Shown here: one piece after another, positions 1 through 12,697 of the stretch | How the letters are laid out: every line of letters begins with the position of its first letter | Position numbering within the stretch: position 1 is the stretch's first letter | Assembly (NCBI GenBank): GCA_938743325.2 | Contig: OW568871.1 | Coordinates: 434,001 to 498,000 of the forward strand | DNA length: 64,000 nt | Reading direction: 5' to 3' | Source: Pycnococcus provasolii | Lineage: Eukaryota > Chlorophyta > Pseudoscourfieldiophyceae > Pseudoscourfieldiales > Pycnococcaceae | Notes under the pieces: model-generated | Database searches by the model: none | Told to the model about the DNA's origin: nothing | What the model saw: the letters and a program-made list of their open reading frames with translations, nothing else | Translations under genes and position numbers: made by a program

Positions 1-1
1 T

Positions 2-3000
2 GTACGAAAAGGACGACAACCCGTGTTTCGCGACGACTCCCTCACGCTGCACGAGTGGTATCTGCAGTTCCTCAACGGAAACTTTCAAATCGCATGGAAA
101 AGATACGCAGCCGGAGCGCGGTCGCGCGCGCTTGCCGCTGCCTCACGTCCTGACAGACCACACACAAGCTCGCTGCTCACGCTCGTGGCGACGACGAGCG
201 CGGATCCCAGCCAGATTCCCATCGCGCCCGAAACCGCTCTCACCGTTTTGCGCCTGCCACGGCACTACACGCGCGCAGTCGCCGCCTTAACCTTCCTGCC
301 ATTCACGGGCGCTGCCAGCTTGTTTGGTCTTGCACGCATAGCTGGCGACACCATCGATATGCTGCGCGTGCTCCTTGCCACCGCGGGAAATGCGGGAGGA
401 GAAGGAGCAGTGGGCGGCGTCGGTGGTGCGAATTCCGGCACCGGAAAGATGGGCGCCGCGCTTGTGCTCGCGGTCTGCGTGACGCCCACGTGGCTTCTTG
501 CCTTCTGCGGTCTCATGATTGTCGCGGCATTCCGACCTCGCTACACCACGGATGATGCCGTTGCTAGTCTCCTCATCTGTGCGTTTGTAGTAAGCCTGGC
601 GGCGAGTCATATTGCGCGCTTGACCGAGCTATGCGCCGCGGCTGCGCAAGCGGCTCTTGACGAGGACGGTGCACGTGGCGCATCCTCGCCGCCGAGCCTG
701 ACTTTCCCAGGGGGTGAACGGCACATGGAACCAGATGCTCGCGCGAGCGTACGAGTGGTGCACCCACGCGAGGATGGTGTCTTCAAACTCGGTGACATGT
801 CCGCAACGGCAGCAGCCTCGACCGCCGCCGCACCTCCTCCTCAAAAGGCGTCTGATGCCGTGGTCGAATACGAGCCCCCTGCAAATAATGAGGAGGAGAT
901 CCTGCTTGCGGCGCGACGCGGCGCTGAAGAGGAGGAGGAGCAGCCAAGCGGTGCCGGTGTTCTGGATAATGGAAAGCGGCACAAGTACAGTGTACGTGGA
1001 AGGCACAAGGCGAAGATGACAGCGGCGTCCGAAGGGTCGCCGACACGCGCGGGTCGTGCACACATTGCAGCGGCGATGAACGCCTCGGCAACCCTCTCGT
1101 CAATGAATGCACCACCCGCGCAGCAATCTCACCTAAGCACACGCAAACCTGTGCTACAAGGTCTGAAGAGATTTGGGCGGACATCCTTGGCACCGCGCGT
1201 GCACCCATGGGCCGCGGCGGCCCGCCCACAGGCACGTGCGAGCGACGCGATGTCAGAGCGGCGAGTTGCGCAGATCATACTGAGTCGAGGAAGTGCGACA
1301 ACTTCCTCCGTGCGTGGTGGTATGCGAGAAGGCGCACCTCCGCTGCCGGCAATCACGGGCAAGCGTGGCGTTCGCCACGCCAAGGCAACCGCACGATGGC
1401 TTTGGTCTCGCGGCGAAGGCTTGCTTTTGTTAGCGCTCGTGGTCGCCCTTGCAGCTCTCCCGACTGTGGTGCGTATAGCGTCCGGGGTGCCGGCACTCGG
1501 CGGAACGCCAGAGTCGGCTGTGTGCGTGCGCCGTGTCGTACCAAGCTTTGTGAGCGACGTGATTGGATTCAAGACTTGCGATCCGCATGTTTCCAGTGAC
1601 GACGTGAATGCGGCAAAGGCGGCGGCAGCTGCCGCGGATGCCTACGTGATCCGCGATGCCAAGCAACCTCCAACGCCTCCGCCAAAACCGCCGCTTTCGG
1701 ACAGCCTGGCACCGTTTCGTCTGGATGCCTTGGTTCCACCTCCACCGCCATTCGCGGAACCGCCGCCTCCACCGGCACCAGGCAACAACTTCTCATTCAG
1801 CCCGCCAGATGCACCGAGCCCACCACCAACTTCTCCACCACCTCCCCCGCCACCACTGCCATTTGTACAGACGGTGACAAATCTCGACGATGTGCTGAGC
1901 GTCGCCCGCGGCGAAGCCGACGGCGGATCCGTCGTGGGAGCTACGTGCACAGCCTTGCTTGCTGCAAACGCGCTACTTCTCGGGACGGCAATTTTGCTCG
2001 TACTCCGTGCACACCTTCGACATCTGCTCGAGCACGTGAGCATTCGCAGGCACCTCAGTGCCACGCTGAGCCCCGGAGCGAGCGCGGCGCACGGCGTGCC
2101 GTACATCAATTTGCGTCACAACGCGACGCTCTGGCTTCGCCTCAAGCGATTCATTTGCGCAAATCGCCGCGTTGAGCTCGACATGGTGGAGCATGCGTGT
2201 GCGCACTGCATTGCATTTGGCGTGCTGGCCGTGTCGCTCGCGGTGGTCGTTACAATTGCCAGCCTGCACCACGAAGATCACGGCGTGCCCGCAGCCGTTC
2301 CTCTTGCACTAGCATGGGCCACCGTTCTCTTTGCATTTGCTGGTGCCAGCAGTCTTGGAGGTGCGGCACTGAATGCGATTGACGACGCTGACTCCGCCGC
2401 GGTACTGAAAGAGGCGTGGCGCATCGACCGTGACGCAGCTGCCCTTGGGCAGGCGTTCGTGCGCGTTCGCAAGGGCGCTGTCGACGAGAGTCCATTCGCC
2501 TACGCAGCTGGCATGGGATTGGGAGCTGGCGGCGTCGGTGACGCCGCTGCCTCAGCTAACGCCGACGTGGCTCTCAGCAGCTCGGAATTTCTCCAGTCGC
2601 ACAGCCTTCGCGTCGCACGCGAGCAGCTCGCAGATCTGCACGGCGTGCTCCGCGACCGCCACCGCGGAGGAAATTTCAAGGTGTTTGGAATTCGCGGCTC
2701 GTCGATGCTAGCGTACGTGTACGTGTTTATGGCAATCGCATGTGCAGTCGCACTTCTTGCATCTTTCCTGCTGATCGAGTCGAAGTACGGCGACGATGCG
2801 ATGAGCCTGCGAAGACTCAAGGCGTTCGAGGACGTGAACTTTGCATACAGTCACAGCCAGACAAGAGCGCTTCACCTTGACGTGCAGCGCATGGTGCGTC
2901 TGATTGACAGCCTGAATTACGAGCTCAAGCTTTCGTACGCCGCCATCACGCGTCTGAACGAGACGCAGCTTGAGGAGACGCACCGTTACGTGTCTGATCT

Positions 3001-3100
3001 CTTCCAGTGCAATGGCGTTTGCGACGCGCTGGAACGGAGTGACGGCAATACGACAGATTCGTACTCGCGTCCGATATGGGTGCGCGACTTGCTTCCGTAA
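2..3100 (+). CDS. Large polytopic membrane protein, 5' end outside the window
   Basis: The reading frame is open from the left edge to a TAA at 3098-3100, about 1,030 residues, with no ATG at the start, so the gene begins outside the window. I do not recognise the family. About eight hydrophobic segments are visible: three in the first 210 residues, one near residue 470, one near 650, two near 730-790 and one near 910. Between them lie a long Ala/Glu/Arg-rich soluble stretch (about residues 230-460) and a proline-rich linker with PPPPP runs (about 550-620). The C-terminal 100 residues after the last helix look extracellular or lumenal: they hold N-x-T/S sites and a C-x3-C. This suggests a surface or organelle membrane protein with a flexible extensin-like loop, typical of green algae. 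The function is unknown. Confidence 0.75.
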   Translation, partial: VRKGRQPVFRDDSLTLHEWYLQFLNGNFQIAWKRYAAGARSRALAAASRPDRPHTSSLLTLVATTSADPSQIPIAPETALTVLRLPRHYTRAVAALTFLPFTGAASLFGLARIAGDTIDMLRVLLATAGNAGGEGAVGGVGGANSGTGKMGAALVLAVCVTPTWLLAFCGLMIVAAFRPRYTTDDAVASLLICAFVVSLAASHIARLTELCAAAAQAALDEDGARGASSPPSLTFPGGERHMEPDARASVRVVHPREDGVFKLGDMSATAAASTAAAPPPQKASDAVVEYEPPANNEEEILLAARRGAEEEEEQPSGAGVLDNGKRHKYSVRGRHKAKMTAASEGSPTRAGRAHIAAAMNASATLSSMNAPPAQQSHLSTRKPVLQGLKRFGRTSLAPRVHPWAAAARPQARASDAMSERRVAQIILSRGSATTSSVRGGMREGAPPLPAITGKRGVRHAKATARWLWSRGEGLLLLALVVALAALPTVVRIASGVPALGGTPESAVCVRRVVPSFVSDVIGFKTCDPHVSSDDVNAAKAAAAAADAYVIRDAKQPPTPPPKPPLSDSLAPFRLDALVPPPPPFAEPPPPPAPGNNFSFSPPDAPSPPPTSPPPPPPPLPFVQTVTNLDDVLSVARGEADGGSVVGATCTALLAANALLLGTAILLVLRAHLRHLLEHVSIRRHLSATLSPGASAAHGVPYINLRHNATLWLRLKRFICANRRVELDMVEHACAHCIAFGVLAVSLAVVVTIASLHHEDHGVPAAVPLALAWATVLFAFAGASSLGGAALNAIDDADSAAVLKEAWRIDRDAAALGQAFVRVRKGAVDESPFAYAAGMGLGAGGVGDAAASANADVALSSSEFLQSHSLRVAREQLADLHGVLRDRHRGGNFKVFGIRGSSMLAYVYVFMAIACAVALLASFLLIESKYGDDAMSLRRLKAFEDVNFAYSHSQTRALHLDVQRMVRLIDSLNYELKLSYAAITRLNETQLEETHRYVSDLFQCNGVCDALERSDGNTTDSYSRPIWVRDLLP

Positions 3101-3395
3101 TCTAATCTAATCGAATCTAATGTATGTGTAGGTATAGGTATGTATGAAACTAAGTTAGCCATAAACAAACATGCACAGTATGATATACTTATGTATCCCA
3201 CCCATAAGCTTACATACATACTGTACAGTTAAGCTTATGGTTATGGTTATGGTTATGTTATGAATCGATTGACATTGCGTTGCGTTCGGGAAAGCCCTGT
3301 GACCCGAGAACTAGAACTCCCCCGAACCCGAACCTTGGAGATGATCGTTCAGCAACCACAACAACGTGGCAAAATAATTACAACGACTAGTTAAG
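3101..3395. other. A+T-rich convergent spacer
   Basis: This lies between two convergent genes and holds the two 3' ends. It has short degenerate repeats (CTAAT, TATGTA/TACATA, GGTTAT) and a TACTGTAC word. No ORF or RNA gene is seen. Confidence 0.6.
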
Positions 3396-4421
3396 TTACA
3401 GGATGTGAACATCAGTCATGAAAGGGAAGTTGGCGCTGAGAGTGGCGTAGTCGTCCTCGCCGTACTCCTCGTCGTCCTCTGGAGTCGGCGCCTGGCCGTG
3501 ATTGTTCCAGCCCCAGCACGCGATGCTGCCGTCGCGTTGTAGCGCCAGCGAGTGAAATTCGCCCGCGGCAATGGCGACGAAGTCACCTTGTATGCCGTCC
3601 GGAGGCGCCTTGCCGTCGAGGTTGGAGCCCCAGCACGCAATATTGCCGTCGCGTCGAAGCGCCAGCGAGTGAGCGCCACCCGCGGCGATGGCGACGAAGT
3701 CGCCGTCGACGCCGGCGGGAGGCGCTTGGCCTTCGTCGTTGCGTCCCCGGCACGCGATGCTGCCGTTGCGTCGGATCGCCAGAGTGTGAGCGGCACCCGC
3801 GGCGACCATGATGAAGTCGCCTTGTATGCCGTCCGGAGGCGCCTGGCCGCGACCGTTGTCTCCCCAGCACGCGATGCTGCCGTCGCGTCGGATCGCCAGC
3901 GAGTGAGCGTAACCCGCGGCGATGGCGACGAAGTCACCTTGTATGCCGTCGGGAGGTGCCTGACCATAGTCGTTGTCTCCCCAGCACGCGATACTGCCGT
4001 CGCGTTGGATCGCCAACGAGTGAAAGTCGCCCGCGGCAATGACGACGAAGTCACCTTGTATTCCGTCCGGAGGCGCCTGGCCCTCGTCGTTCGAGCCCGA
4101 GCACGCGATGCTGCCGTCGCGTTGTAGCGCCAGCGAGTGAAAGTCGCCCGCGGCGACCATGACGAAGTCGCCTTGTGTGCCGTCCATATGCATGACGTCT
4201 CCCCAGTACGCGATGCTTCCGTTATTTCGCAGAGCGAGCGAGAAATCTGAACCCGCTGCAATGTTCGCGTTGGCGCGCGAAATTCGTTTGCGTTGCTCGT
4301 CGCGCTCCTTGACGATAGCGATTCGTCGTGGTTTGTGCACGACGACGAGCCATTCGCGCCAGACGTCGATGGCGGCGTCTCGCAGGCTATGTGCGGCACC
4401 GCTTGTTTCCATGGCAGCCAT
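3396..4421 (-). CDS. RCC1-like beta-propeller protein of seven 39-residue repeats
   Basis: This is a 341-residue protein. The first 55 residues are basic and probably helical. They are followed by seven tandem units of about 39 residues (the first and last diverge), each reading roughly GDFVAIAAG-x2-HSLALxRDGSIACWGxN-x2-GQAPPDGIQ. This is the RCC1/BLIP-II type of blade, and seven units are the right number for a closed propeller. The units are unusually short and alike compared with classical RCC1 (51-68 residues), so array homogenisation is likely. Known relatives bind proteins or act as guanine exchange factors; nothing here shows which partner. The start is the first ATG after a frame that runs open into a CCCTAA array. 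A related fragment lies at 62.06-62.37 kb. It shares a divergent promoter region with the next gene. Confidence 0.8.
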   Translation of the reverse strand: MAAMETSGAAHSLRDAAIDVWREWLVVVHKPRRIAIVKERDEQRKRISRANANIAAGSDFSLALRNNGSIAYWGDVMHMDGTQGDFVMVAAGDFHSLALQRDGSIACSGSNDEGQAPPDGIQGDFVVIAAGDFHSLAIQRDGSIACWGDNDYGQAPPDGIQGDFVAIAAGYAHSLAIRRDGSIACWGDNGRGQAPPDGIQGDFIMVAAGAAHTLAIRRNGSIACRGRNDEGQAPPAGVDGDFVAIAAGGAHSLALRRDGNIACWGSNLDGKAPPDGIQGDFVAIAAGEFHSLALQRDGSIACWGWNNHGQAPTPEDDEEYGEDDYATLSANFPFMTDVHIL

Positions 4422-4646
4422 GTTGGAGTCAGCAGCCGACGACGATTGGCGGTAGATGAAGTGATAATCCGAACCCCTACCCGGTAACCCTAACCCTAAC
4501 CCTAACTAACTGTGCGATTCCTTCGTGTGAGATTCGCCCCTGTGAGATTCCCGGGTGAGATATTAGATTTCTCCCCGGAGCCCTGAGATTTTCTTTTTCC
4601 CTTCCCCTCCGTCCGTCATTTTCTCGCTCGGTCGGTCAGTCGGACG
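4422..4646. promoter_or_regulatory. Divergent promoter region with ACCCGGTA and a CCCTAA array
   Basis: This 225-bp spacer separates the start codons of the RCC1-like gene (minus) and the putative plastid-protein gene (plus). It contains ACCCGGTA at 4479-4486, running directly into about four CCCTAA units (4486-4510). Both elements recur upstream of other genes in the window. A promoter role is inferred from position. Confidence 0.45.
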
Positions 4647-5203
4647 ATGCTGGTGGCTCGCAGTACCCCAAGGCGTTTGAACCATGTCGGTCCTGTGTCG
4701 TCTCGACGACAATGTCCATATAAGTTCCGTCATTCAGGGAGGGTCATTACTCATGCGAAGAGTAGTAAGTCCACCACGGAAGAAGGCTCGAAAGATGACG
4801 AGCCGAAAATCACACTCAAGGGACTCTCGCAACTTATCGCCATGGGACTGGGGTCGCCACTCAGTGGAGACCTGAAGGAAATCAACCTCAACGACCCGAA
4901 ACGAACCGTGGTTTTCGAGCTAGATGCGAACAACTTCGAGGATGCAGACGGCAATCCAATTAGTCAGGGCAAGGTGCGTTTTAGTCGTGCGTGTGGTTGC
5001 GTACAGAGGTTCGAAACGGGGATGGATTCTCACAAAACACACGGAAAAATAACCCACAAAAACAAAACCAGTACCGTGACGAGGGTTACGTCGCAGGCAA
5101 GGACGACGCGGAAAACACAACGAGTATTGTTAACAAGATTTTGCCGCTGACGTTAGCAGCTGCGGCGCTTGGGTTCGTCGTCTGGACGCTGCAGCAGCTC
5201 TAG
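4647..5203 (+). CDS. Small putative chloroplast membrane protein, one intron
   Basis: There are two exons: 4647-4973 and 5072-5203, with a 98-nt GT-AG intron (GTGCGT...CCAG) falling between codons. The product is 152 residues. The first 38 are rich in Arg/Ser with few acids and end in VITHA-K, like a stromal transit peptide. The middle carries a conserved-looking block (TVVFELDANNFED). After the junction comes YRDEGYVAGKDD, then a C-terminal hydrophobic helix (ILPLTLAAAALGFVVWTL) ending in QQL. A transit peptide without a preceding signal peptide fits a primary plastid. I could not name the family; a thylakoid-anchored protein is the inference. Reading straight through would give a shorter C-terminus without the membrane helix, so splicing is clearly preferred. 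Confidence 0.7.
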
Positions 5204-5513
5204 GCAACGACCGCTCGTTCAGTAACGGAATCGAGTTTACTTTGTCCAACTTCAGTAGTGGAGTGTACTTTCGTTTGTCTAGCGGTCATTCATTCATACC
5301 AATCACTTTCACCATTTAGCCTTGAATAATCTTCAAACGGGGTGGGAGTGGGAACCATTTCATTCATTCATTCTTGAGGATAAAAAAAAGAGTCCGTTGC
5401 ACAGTTTATAAACGCGCAGGTCAAGGCCAGCTTTGGAGGCCTCACGGAGCTACCGAATCACCAGTCACCTTCTTGAGCAAAGCGTAGAGCTAAGCGAGAC
5501 GAAGCGAGAGCAT
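5204..5513. other. Convergent spacer with a short dispersed repeat
   Basis: This holds the 3' ends of the plastid-protein gene and alpha-tubulin. Positions about 5218-5325 resemble 28197-28265, and more weakly 58776-58850; all three lie just 3' of plus-strand genes. It also has ATTC tandem units near 5360 and a short A run at 5383. No gene is seen. Confidence 0.5.
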
Positions 5514-8283
<2,770 letters not shown>

Positions 8284-9825
8284 ATGTCCACCACGGAGTC
8301 CCTTTTATTGACTTATCTGAATAACAGTGAGGTCATCGAAGACACTTCCTCTTGGTCTCTTGATTCCGGTCTTAGTCATAGCGATGTCGTGGGTGTTGTC
8401 AAGTCGCTGACGGCGTCCTTGATGACTTCTGTTGAGCAGTTGACCTCAATAAAGTTGGAACTGTTGGACGAAGCGCAGGATATCATCGCGCGAGGATCGT
8501 CGCCGGAAGTTGCCGTGCTCGCTCTTGTGCCCTCAGGTTCGGAAGGAATTCCACTCGCCGACTTGAAGGCGGCGGCTGGACCTATCGCGGATAACGGCAT
8601 GCGACAGGCGATGGCAAATCGGTGGCTCGCAACCACCAAGGGCGAAGGGGGACCTGTTGTCAAGAGGAACGTTGAGACGGTCGAAGACGTCGTGCTCAAG
8701 CACATCACCGCGCTCGCCGAGTCGGGCGGCGATCGAACGGCGATTCCGGAGAAAGATCTCAAGGCGTACATGAAGCGCAAGATTGTGAAAGAGGTGAAGC
8801 TGACGTCGTACCGGGTATCCAAAGGCCCGGAGTTTGCGCTCGAGCGCAAGCAGCTCGCGACAGACCTCACCGAAGAGATGATGGCCACGGGAAGCTGGAG
8901 GGAAACGAAGTTCAAGGACTACAACTTCAACGTCACGGGTCGCGAGAATGGCGGGCACCTGCACCCTCTGCTCAAGGTGCGCCAGAAGTTCCGCGAGATT
9001 TTCATCCAGATGGGATTTACGGAGATGCCGACGAACAACTATGTCGAGAGCTCGTTCTGGAACTTCGACGCGCTTTTCCAGCCGCAGCAGCACCCTGCAC
9101 GTGACGCACACGATACCTTCTTCCTCACGCGGCCAGCAAAGGCTGACCTGACGAAGACCCTCGATGCCGACTACCTCACGCGCGTGCGAAACGTGCACGA
9201 GAGCGGAGGATACGACTCCATCGGGTACGGGTACAACTGGAGCCTCGAGGAGGCTGAAAAGAACGTTCTTCGCACACACACGACGGCTGTGAGCTCGCGC
9301 ATGCTCAAACGGTGGGCGGACAAGTTCAAGGCGCAGCCACCGGGAACGCCGTTTCAGCCAGTGCGCTACTTCTCGATCGACCGCGTGTTCCGTAACGAGG
9401 CTATCGACCGTACGCACCTCGCGGAGTTTCATCAGGTTGAGGGCGTTGTGTGCGACCGCGGATTGACACTGGGACATCTCATGGGAACGTTGAACGCCTT
9501 TTTCGAGCGGCTGGGACTTCCGACACTTCGCTTCAAGCCGGCTTACAACCCGTACACGGAACCGAGCATGGAGATTTTCAGCTATCACCCGGCGCTCGGC
9601 AAGTGGGTCGAGGTTGGCAACTCCGGCGTGTTCCGCCCGGAGATGCTCCGTCCGATGGGGTTGCCTGAGGACGTGTCGGTGATTGCATGGGGACTATCCG
9701 TCGAGCGCCCGACGATGATCCTCTACGGCATTGACAACATACGCGAGCTGTTCGGACACAAGGTCAGCCTTCCGATGATTCGACGTAATCCCGTGTGCCG
9801 CATTGGTCTGCAGGAGGTACAGTAA
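8284..9825 (+). CDS. FARSA: Phenylalanyl-tRNA synthetase alpha subunit, cytosolic type
   Basis: This is a 513-residue protein. The ATG at 8284 sits in an ACCATG context; the frame extends upstream only through non-ATG codons. It charges tRNA-Phe with phenylalanine as part of the cytosolic alpha2-beta2 enzyme. The N-terminal 200 residues are the helical/winged-helix tRNA-binding part of eukaryotic alpha subunits. The C-terminal class II catalytic core shows motif 2 ([19 protein letters not shown]), the substrate-pocket sequence [16 protein letters not shown] and motif 3 ([14 protein letters not shown]). There is no transit peptide, which fits the cytosolic form rather than the shorter organellar enzyme. 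It converges on the next gene with a 98-bp gap containing a TATATA run. Confidence 0.96.
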   Translation: MSTTESLLLTYLNNSEVIEDTSSWSLDSGLSHSDVVGVVKSLTASLMTSVEQLTSIKLELLDEAQDIIARGSSPEVAVLALVPSGSEGIPLADLKAAAGPIADNGMRQAMANRWLATTKGEGGPVVKRNVETVEDVVLKHITALAESGGDRTAIPEKDLKAYMKRKIVKEVKLTSYRVSKGPEFALERKQLATDLTEEMMATGSWRETKFKDYNFNVTGRENGGHLHPLLKVRQKFREIFIQMGFTEMPTNNYVESSFWNFDALFQPQQHPARDAHDTFFLTRPAKADLTKTLDADYLTRVRNVHESGGYDSIGYGYNWSLEEAEKNVLRTHTTAVSSRMLKRWADKFKAQPPGTPFQPVRYFSIDRVFRNEAIDRTHLAEFHQVEGVVCDRGLTLGHLMGTLNAFFERLGLPTLRFKPAYNPYTEPSMEIFSYHPALGKWVEVGNSGVFRPEMLRPMGLPEDVSVIAWGLSVERPTMILYGIDNIRELFGHKVSLPMIRRNPVCRIGLQEVQ

Positions 9826-9923
9826 ACAAAAAACGACAGGACTGTGTGGATGCTTATGAATAGTAAATACGTCCACACTATGACAAAAAAGTATATATAT
9901 ATATATATAATTTAGTAGTAGTC

Positions 9924-10769
9924 TCACATGTCCTTCTTTGGCGCAATCAGGTGTAATATCGCACGGCGTGCCATCGCAAGCGTGGGTGATGCGACGACGA
10001 CGAATAGCGCGAAGTGCTTTGGTGACGCCGCTGTGGCAATTGTATCTGCTGCTGTCGTGCTCACCCCTTGTTGTTTGCACTCCCTCACAAGCACGGCAGG
10101 TAGACGCACGTTGGCGACTGCAGGATACTTCGACGACGACGACGTGACGACTGTCGGGGGCATGGATGCGAGTAGATGAGCGAGTGCGTGCTTGTAGTGC
10201 TGCGTGACGTCCTCGACAACCTCACATGTGTTCGAGCAGCGCACCTCCATCGTTGGAAAGGCGCTGCACGACGTCTGCTTTATGTCCTTGTCTTCCATAG
10301 TCGAAGGCTGTGCACACGCCTTTGGCACACTTCCGTTCACGCTGACGACGTTGTCTCGTTTGAGCGTGATGTTCTGAGTCGCGGTGTCGTCGTCTTGCGT
10401 TTGAGCGCTGCTCCTCACGACCTGCACGACACACATGCTTTGTCGTAGGCACGACGCACTGGCGTTGGTACGAAAGCGCACGTTGATTTGGAATCTGTGA
10501 GAATGCCTCCGAACATGCTCCTGCTGCTGCAAGTCGTCACCGTTCCTATCGTGCTGCTGCTGTTCTTCTACACCAATCACACCTACGTCAACCATGGAAG
10601 GCGACGAGAGACTGAGATCGTTGGGGACATCAAGGTCAAGAGGAGGGGACGAGCTTGCTTCAAAGGAATGAACGAAGCCCAAAAAGCAATCTGAGACTGA
10701 GAGAATCCCCACGATCACAATGAAAAACCAAAATAGGAGGGGACGAAGACACTGACACTTCATCATCAT
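9924..10769 (-). CDS. Secreted or membrane-anchored orphan protein
   Basis: This is a 281-residue protein beginning at ATG 10769. The N-terminus has a basic start and a strong hydrophobic stretch (about residues 10-32, LLFWFFIVIVGILSVSDCF), either a signal peptide or a signal anchor. The body has about ten cysteines, several N-x-S/T sites, a Gln-rich patch near residue 70-85 and a moderately hydrophobic C-terminal segment (FALFVVVASPTLAMA). This looks like a small extracytoplasmic protein with disulfides. I do not recognise the family. The gene is less GC-rich than its neighbours. Confidence 0.55.
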   Translation of the reverse strand: MMMKCQCLRPLLFWFFIVIVGILSVSDCFLGFVHSFEASSSPPLDLDVPNDLSLSSPSMVDVGVIGVEEQQQHDRNGDDLQQQEHVRRHSHRFQINVRFRTNASASCLRQSMCVVQVVRSSAQTQDDDTATQNITLKRDNVVSVNGSVPKACAQPSTMEDKDIKQTSCSAFPTMEVRCSNTCEVVEDVTQHYKHALAHLLASMPPTVVTSSSSKYPAVANVRLPAVLVRECKQQGVSTTAADTIATAASPKHFALFVVVASPTLAMARRAILHLIAPKKDM

Positions 10770-11542
10770 CCTTATTTAAAAAAGAGTAGTCTATTGTTGT
10801 TGTTGTTGTCACACTATTAATAATGTAATGAGCGAAACAAGTATGCGAGCGAGCAATGCGAGCGGCAGGCACCACGTGCTGACGTACGTGCTGACGTGTT
10901 GTGGTTGTTGTTAAAATGTTGGTGTTGTGTGACGTGACAGGCCTGCTTCGCTGCAGGGACGTGCGCCCCCAAGACGACGTTTAGGCAGGCTGTCAGGCAC
11001 GAGCAAAGCAGGCCCCAAGGCCAAGGGGGGAGAGGCAGAGAAGCGGAGAAGCGGAGAAGCCTAACCCTAACCCTAACCCTAACCCTAACCCTAACTGCAA
11101 ACCCTAACCCAGGCTTGTAGTACTAGGAAGTGCCCTAATCGGCTCAGGCTCGCAATCCTATCGTGTGGGATAACCTTTCTTATGGAAACGGCCTCAAAGA
11201 ACCTCCTACATACTGTACATACTCACGAGTACGTGATAAGTCATACATAGTCCTTACGGATTATCAGGTGCGCACAAAACATTAAGCCTTGTTTGACGAA
11301 CTCAATAGAAGTTAATAGGCGGCGCGTTCAACTACCAATTGGTCTGGGACACGCGTGGTTTCCTCTTAAGGTGCCTGGAGATAAAATAACCTAGCTATCG
11401 TAGTACGAACGAGGGGGACCCGAAGTTTCCCAAAAACGTCAGTGACGTAAGTATCGATGTTAATATACTTCTCGTAAGTACATACTGTACATATTGTTAC
11501 AAACAAACAAACAAACAAACGGACAAACGCTCGGCCTTTTCA
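10770..11542. other. A+T-rich spacer with a CCCTAA array
   Basis: This spacer lies 5' of the secreted orphan and 3' of the next minus-strand gene. It has GAAGCGGA tandem units (about 11036-11060), six CCCTAA units with a trailing copy (11060-11110), several TACTGTAC/ACATACTGTA words and an AAAC microsatellite at 11500-11522. No ORF or recognisable RNA gene is seen in 11110-11500 despite its unique-looking sequence. Confidence 0.5.
11060..11110 (-). repeat. Interstitial telomere-like array (CCCTAA)6
   Basis: This is a near-perfect CCCTAA array, 291-340 bp upstream of the secreted-orphan start codon. In that gene's sense it reads TTAGGG. Confidence 0.9.
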
Positions 11543-12697
11543 TCAAAGGCCCAATAAACGGTCGAGTGCGTCCGCGGCGTCCTCGTCGGCGTCGTGGCGT
11601 TTGATGCACACGTGAGCTGCGAAGCTGGGCAATGGGTCGTCGGACACGAGCACGGCGCCATGCCCTGACACACCGCTCGGATCGTCGCCGTCGCCGGTGT
11701 CAGCGACGACGCCACTGGTGGAGGATGACCCAACCACGGCGAGAATCTGAACGGAGTAGTCGCCAGCGCGCACGCACGCACCAGCGTGCAGGGGAACGCA
11801 CGCGTGCGCCTCTATGTCCTCGCCGTCAAGAGTCATGCCCATACGCATGACGTCCACAGCACCAAGGAATGGCCACGACGAGCCCACGGCGTTGCGATGC
11901 ACGGGAACAATGCGTAGACGAAGGTCAAGCACGTCGTCGGCGTCAACGCCGTCATCCCCGCAGAGCTCAAGCACCGCGGAGGCTGGACGGTGCGTTGACA
12001 TCCAAGCGCGCATTTCCTCGTCTGCCTTCGCAAGGTGGTCCACACGTGCACGGCCGTCGTCCATACTGTTGCTGTCGCAGTCACCGTCGTCGTCCCTCAC
12101 GAAGCCACTTCGAGGCGCGGACATTGCATCAGGTACGTCGACGGCGACTACAGCCGTTAGCCGTGGTGGTGGAGGCTCCTTTGTGTCTGCGTTGATAACG
12201 TGTGGGGGTATGAGCTGCTCGACTCTGCACCTGAAAGCACCGACGTGCACGACTGGTGCCGGCTCGTCCATGGTCACAACTGCGGCAGCACGCTCGGGCG
12301 CGTGTCCCGCACCGCGCGCGTCAGCGACGCATCGCAGAGCTGCTACAGTTCCCCCGGCCGCTGCTGTGTCACCCTGCGGTCCTTTCCCTTGCGCGCCAGG
12401 CGATATGCTGGCCCCTGCGCCCAGAGCGTTCGCGACTTGCACGCTCGCGGAGACGGCGACGAGCTCGACGTCTAGCCATGCGCCTTGCTTGTTTGCTTGC
12501 ACACGCACGGGCGCGTCTCCGAGCGCGACACGCACTTGTCCCAAAGGTTCTGGTCGCGCGCACGCGGCGAGACGTGGCAGCGGCTTGCGCCTCACCTTAA
12601 GGGCACTTTGACTTTGATGTGGGGGTCGTGAGGCCTCGGAGCTGGGAGCGGTGGCGTGAGGTGCGATGGGAGGCAGGATCGGCGTGCGTCCGGCCAT
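11543..12697 (-). CDS. Orphan soluble protein, Ala/Val/Asp-rich
   Basis: This is a 384-residue protein from ATG 12697. The first 50 residues are Pro/Ala-rich and basic. From about residue 55 on, alternating hydrophobic and polar residues suggest beta-strands in two or three globular segments, joined by acidic Asp/Gly-rich linkers (near 205-225 and 335-350). It has no signal peptide, membrane helix, coiled coil or catalytic motif I can name. Codon use matches the neighbouring genes, and the frame is long and clean, so I take it as real. The function is unknown. Confidence 0.6.
   Translation of the reverse strand: MAGRTPILPPIAPHATAPSSEASRPPHQSQSALKVRRKPLPRLAACARPEPLGQVRVALGDAPVRVQANKQGAWLDVELVAVSASVQVANALGAGASISPGAQGKGPQGDTAAAGGTVAALRCVADARGAGHAPERAAAVVTMDEPAPVVHVGAFRCRVEQLIPPHVINADTKEPPPPRLTAVVAVDVPDAMSAPRSGFVRDDDGDCDSNSMDDGRARVDHLAKADEEMRAWMSTHRPASAVLELCGDDGVDADDVLDLRLRIVPVHRNAVGSSWPFLGAVDVMRMGMTLDGEDIEAHACVPLHAGACVRAGDYSVQILAVVGSSSTSGVVADTGDGDDPSGVSGHGAVLVSDDPLPSFAAHVCIKRHDADEDAADALDRLLGL

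Noticed and set aside
3552-4127. Repetitive 191-codon plus-strand ORF
   Set aside because: Mirror of the 117-bp RCC1-like repeats; the minus frame gives the recognisable propeller blade.
8533-9588. 351-codon minus-strand ORF over PheRS
   Set aside because: Antisense shadow of PheRS alpha.
11060-11110. A real chromosome end
   Set aside because: The array is short and flanked by unique sequence and genes on both sides, so it is interstitial.
11110-11480. Small nuclear RNA or tRNA gene
   Set aside because: The sequence looks unique and structured in places, but no U-snRNA core motif, tRNA arms or promoter boxes were found.
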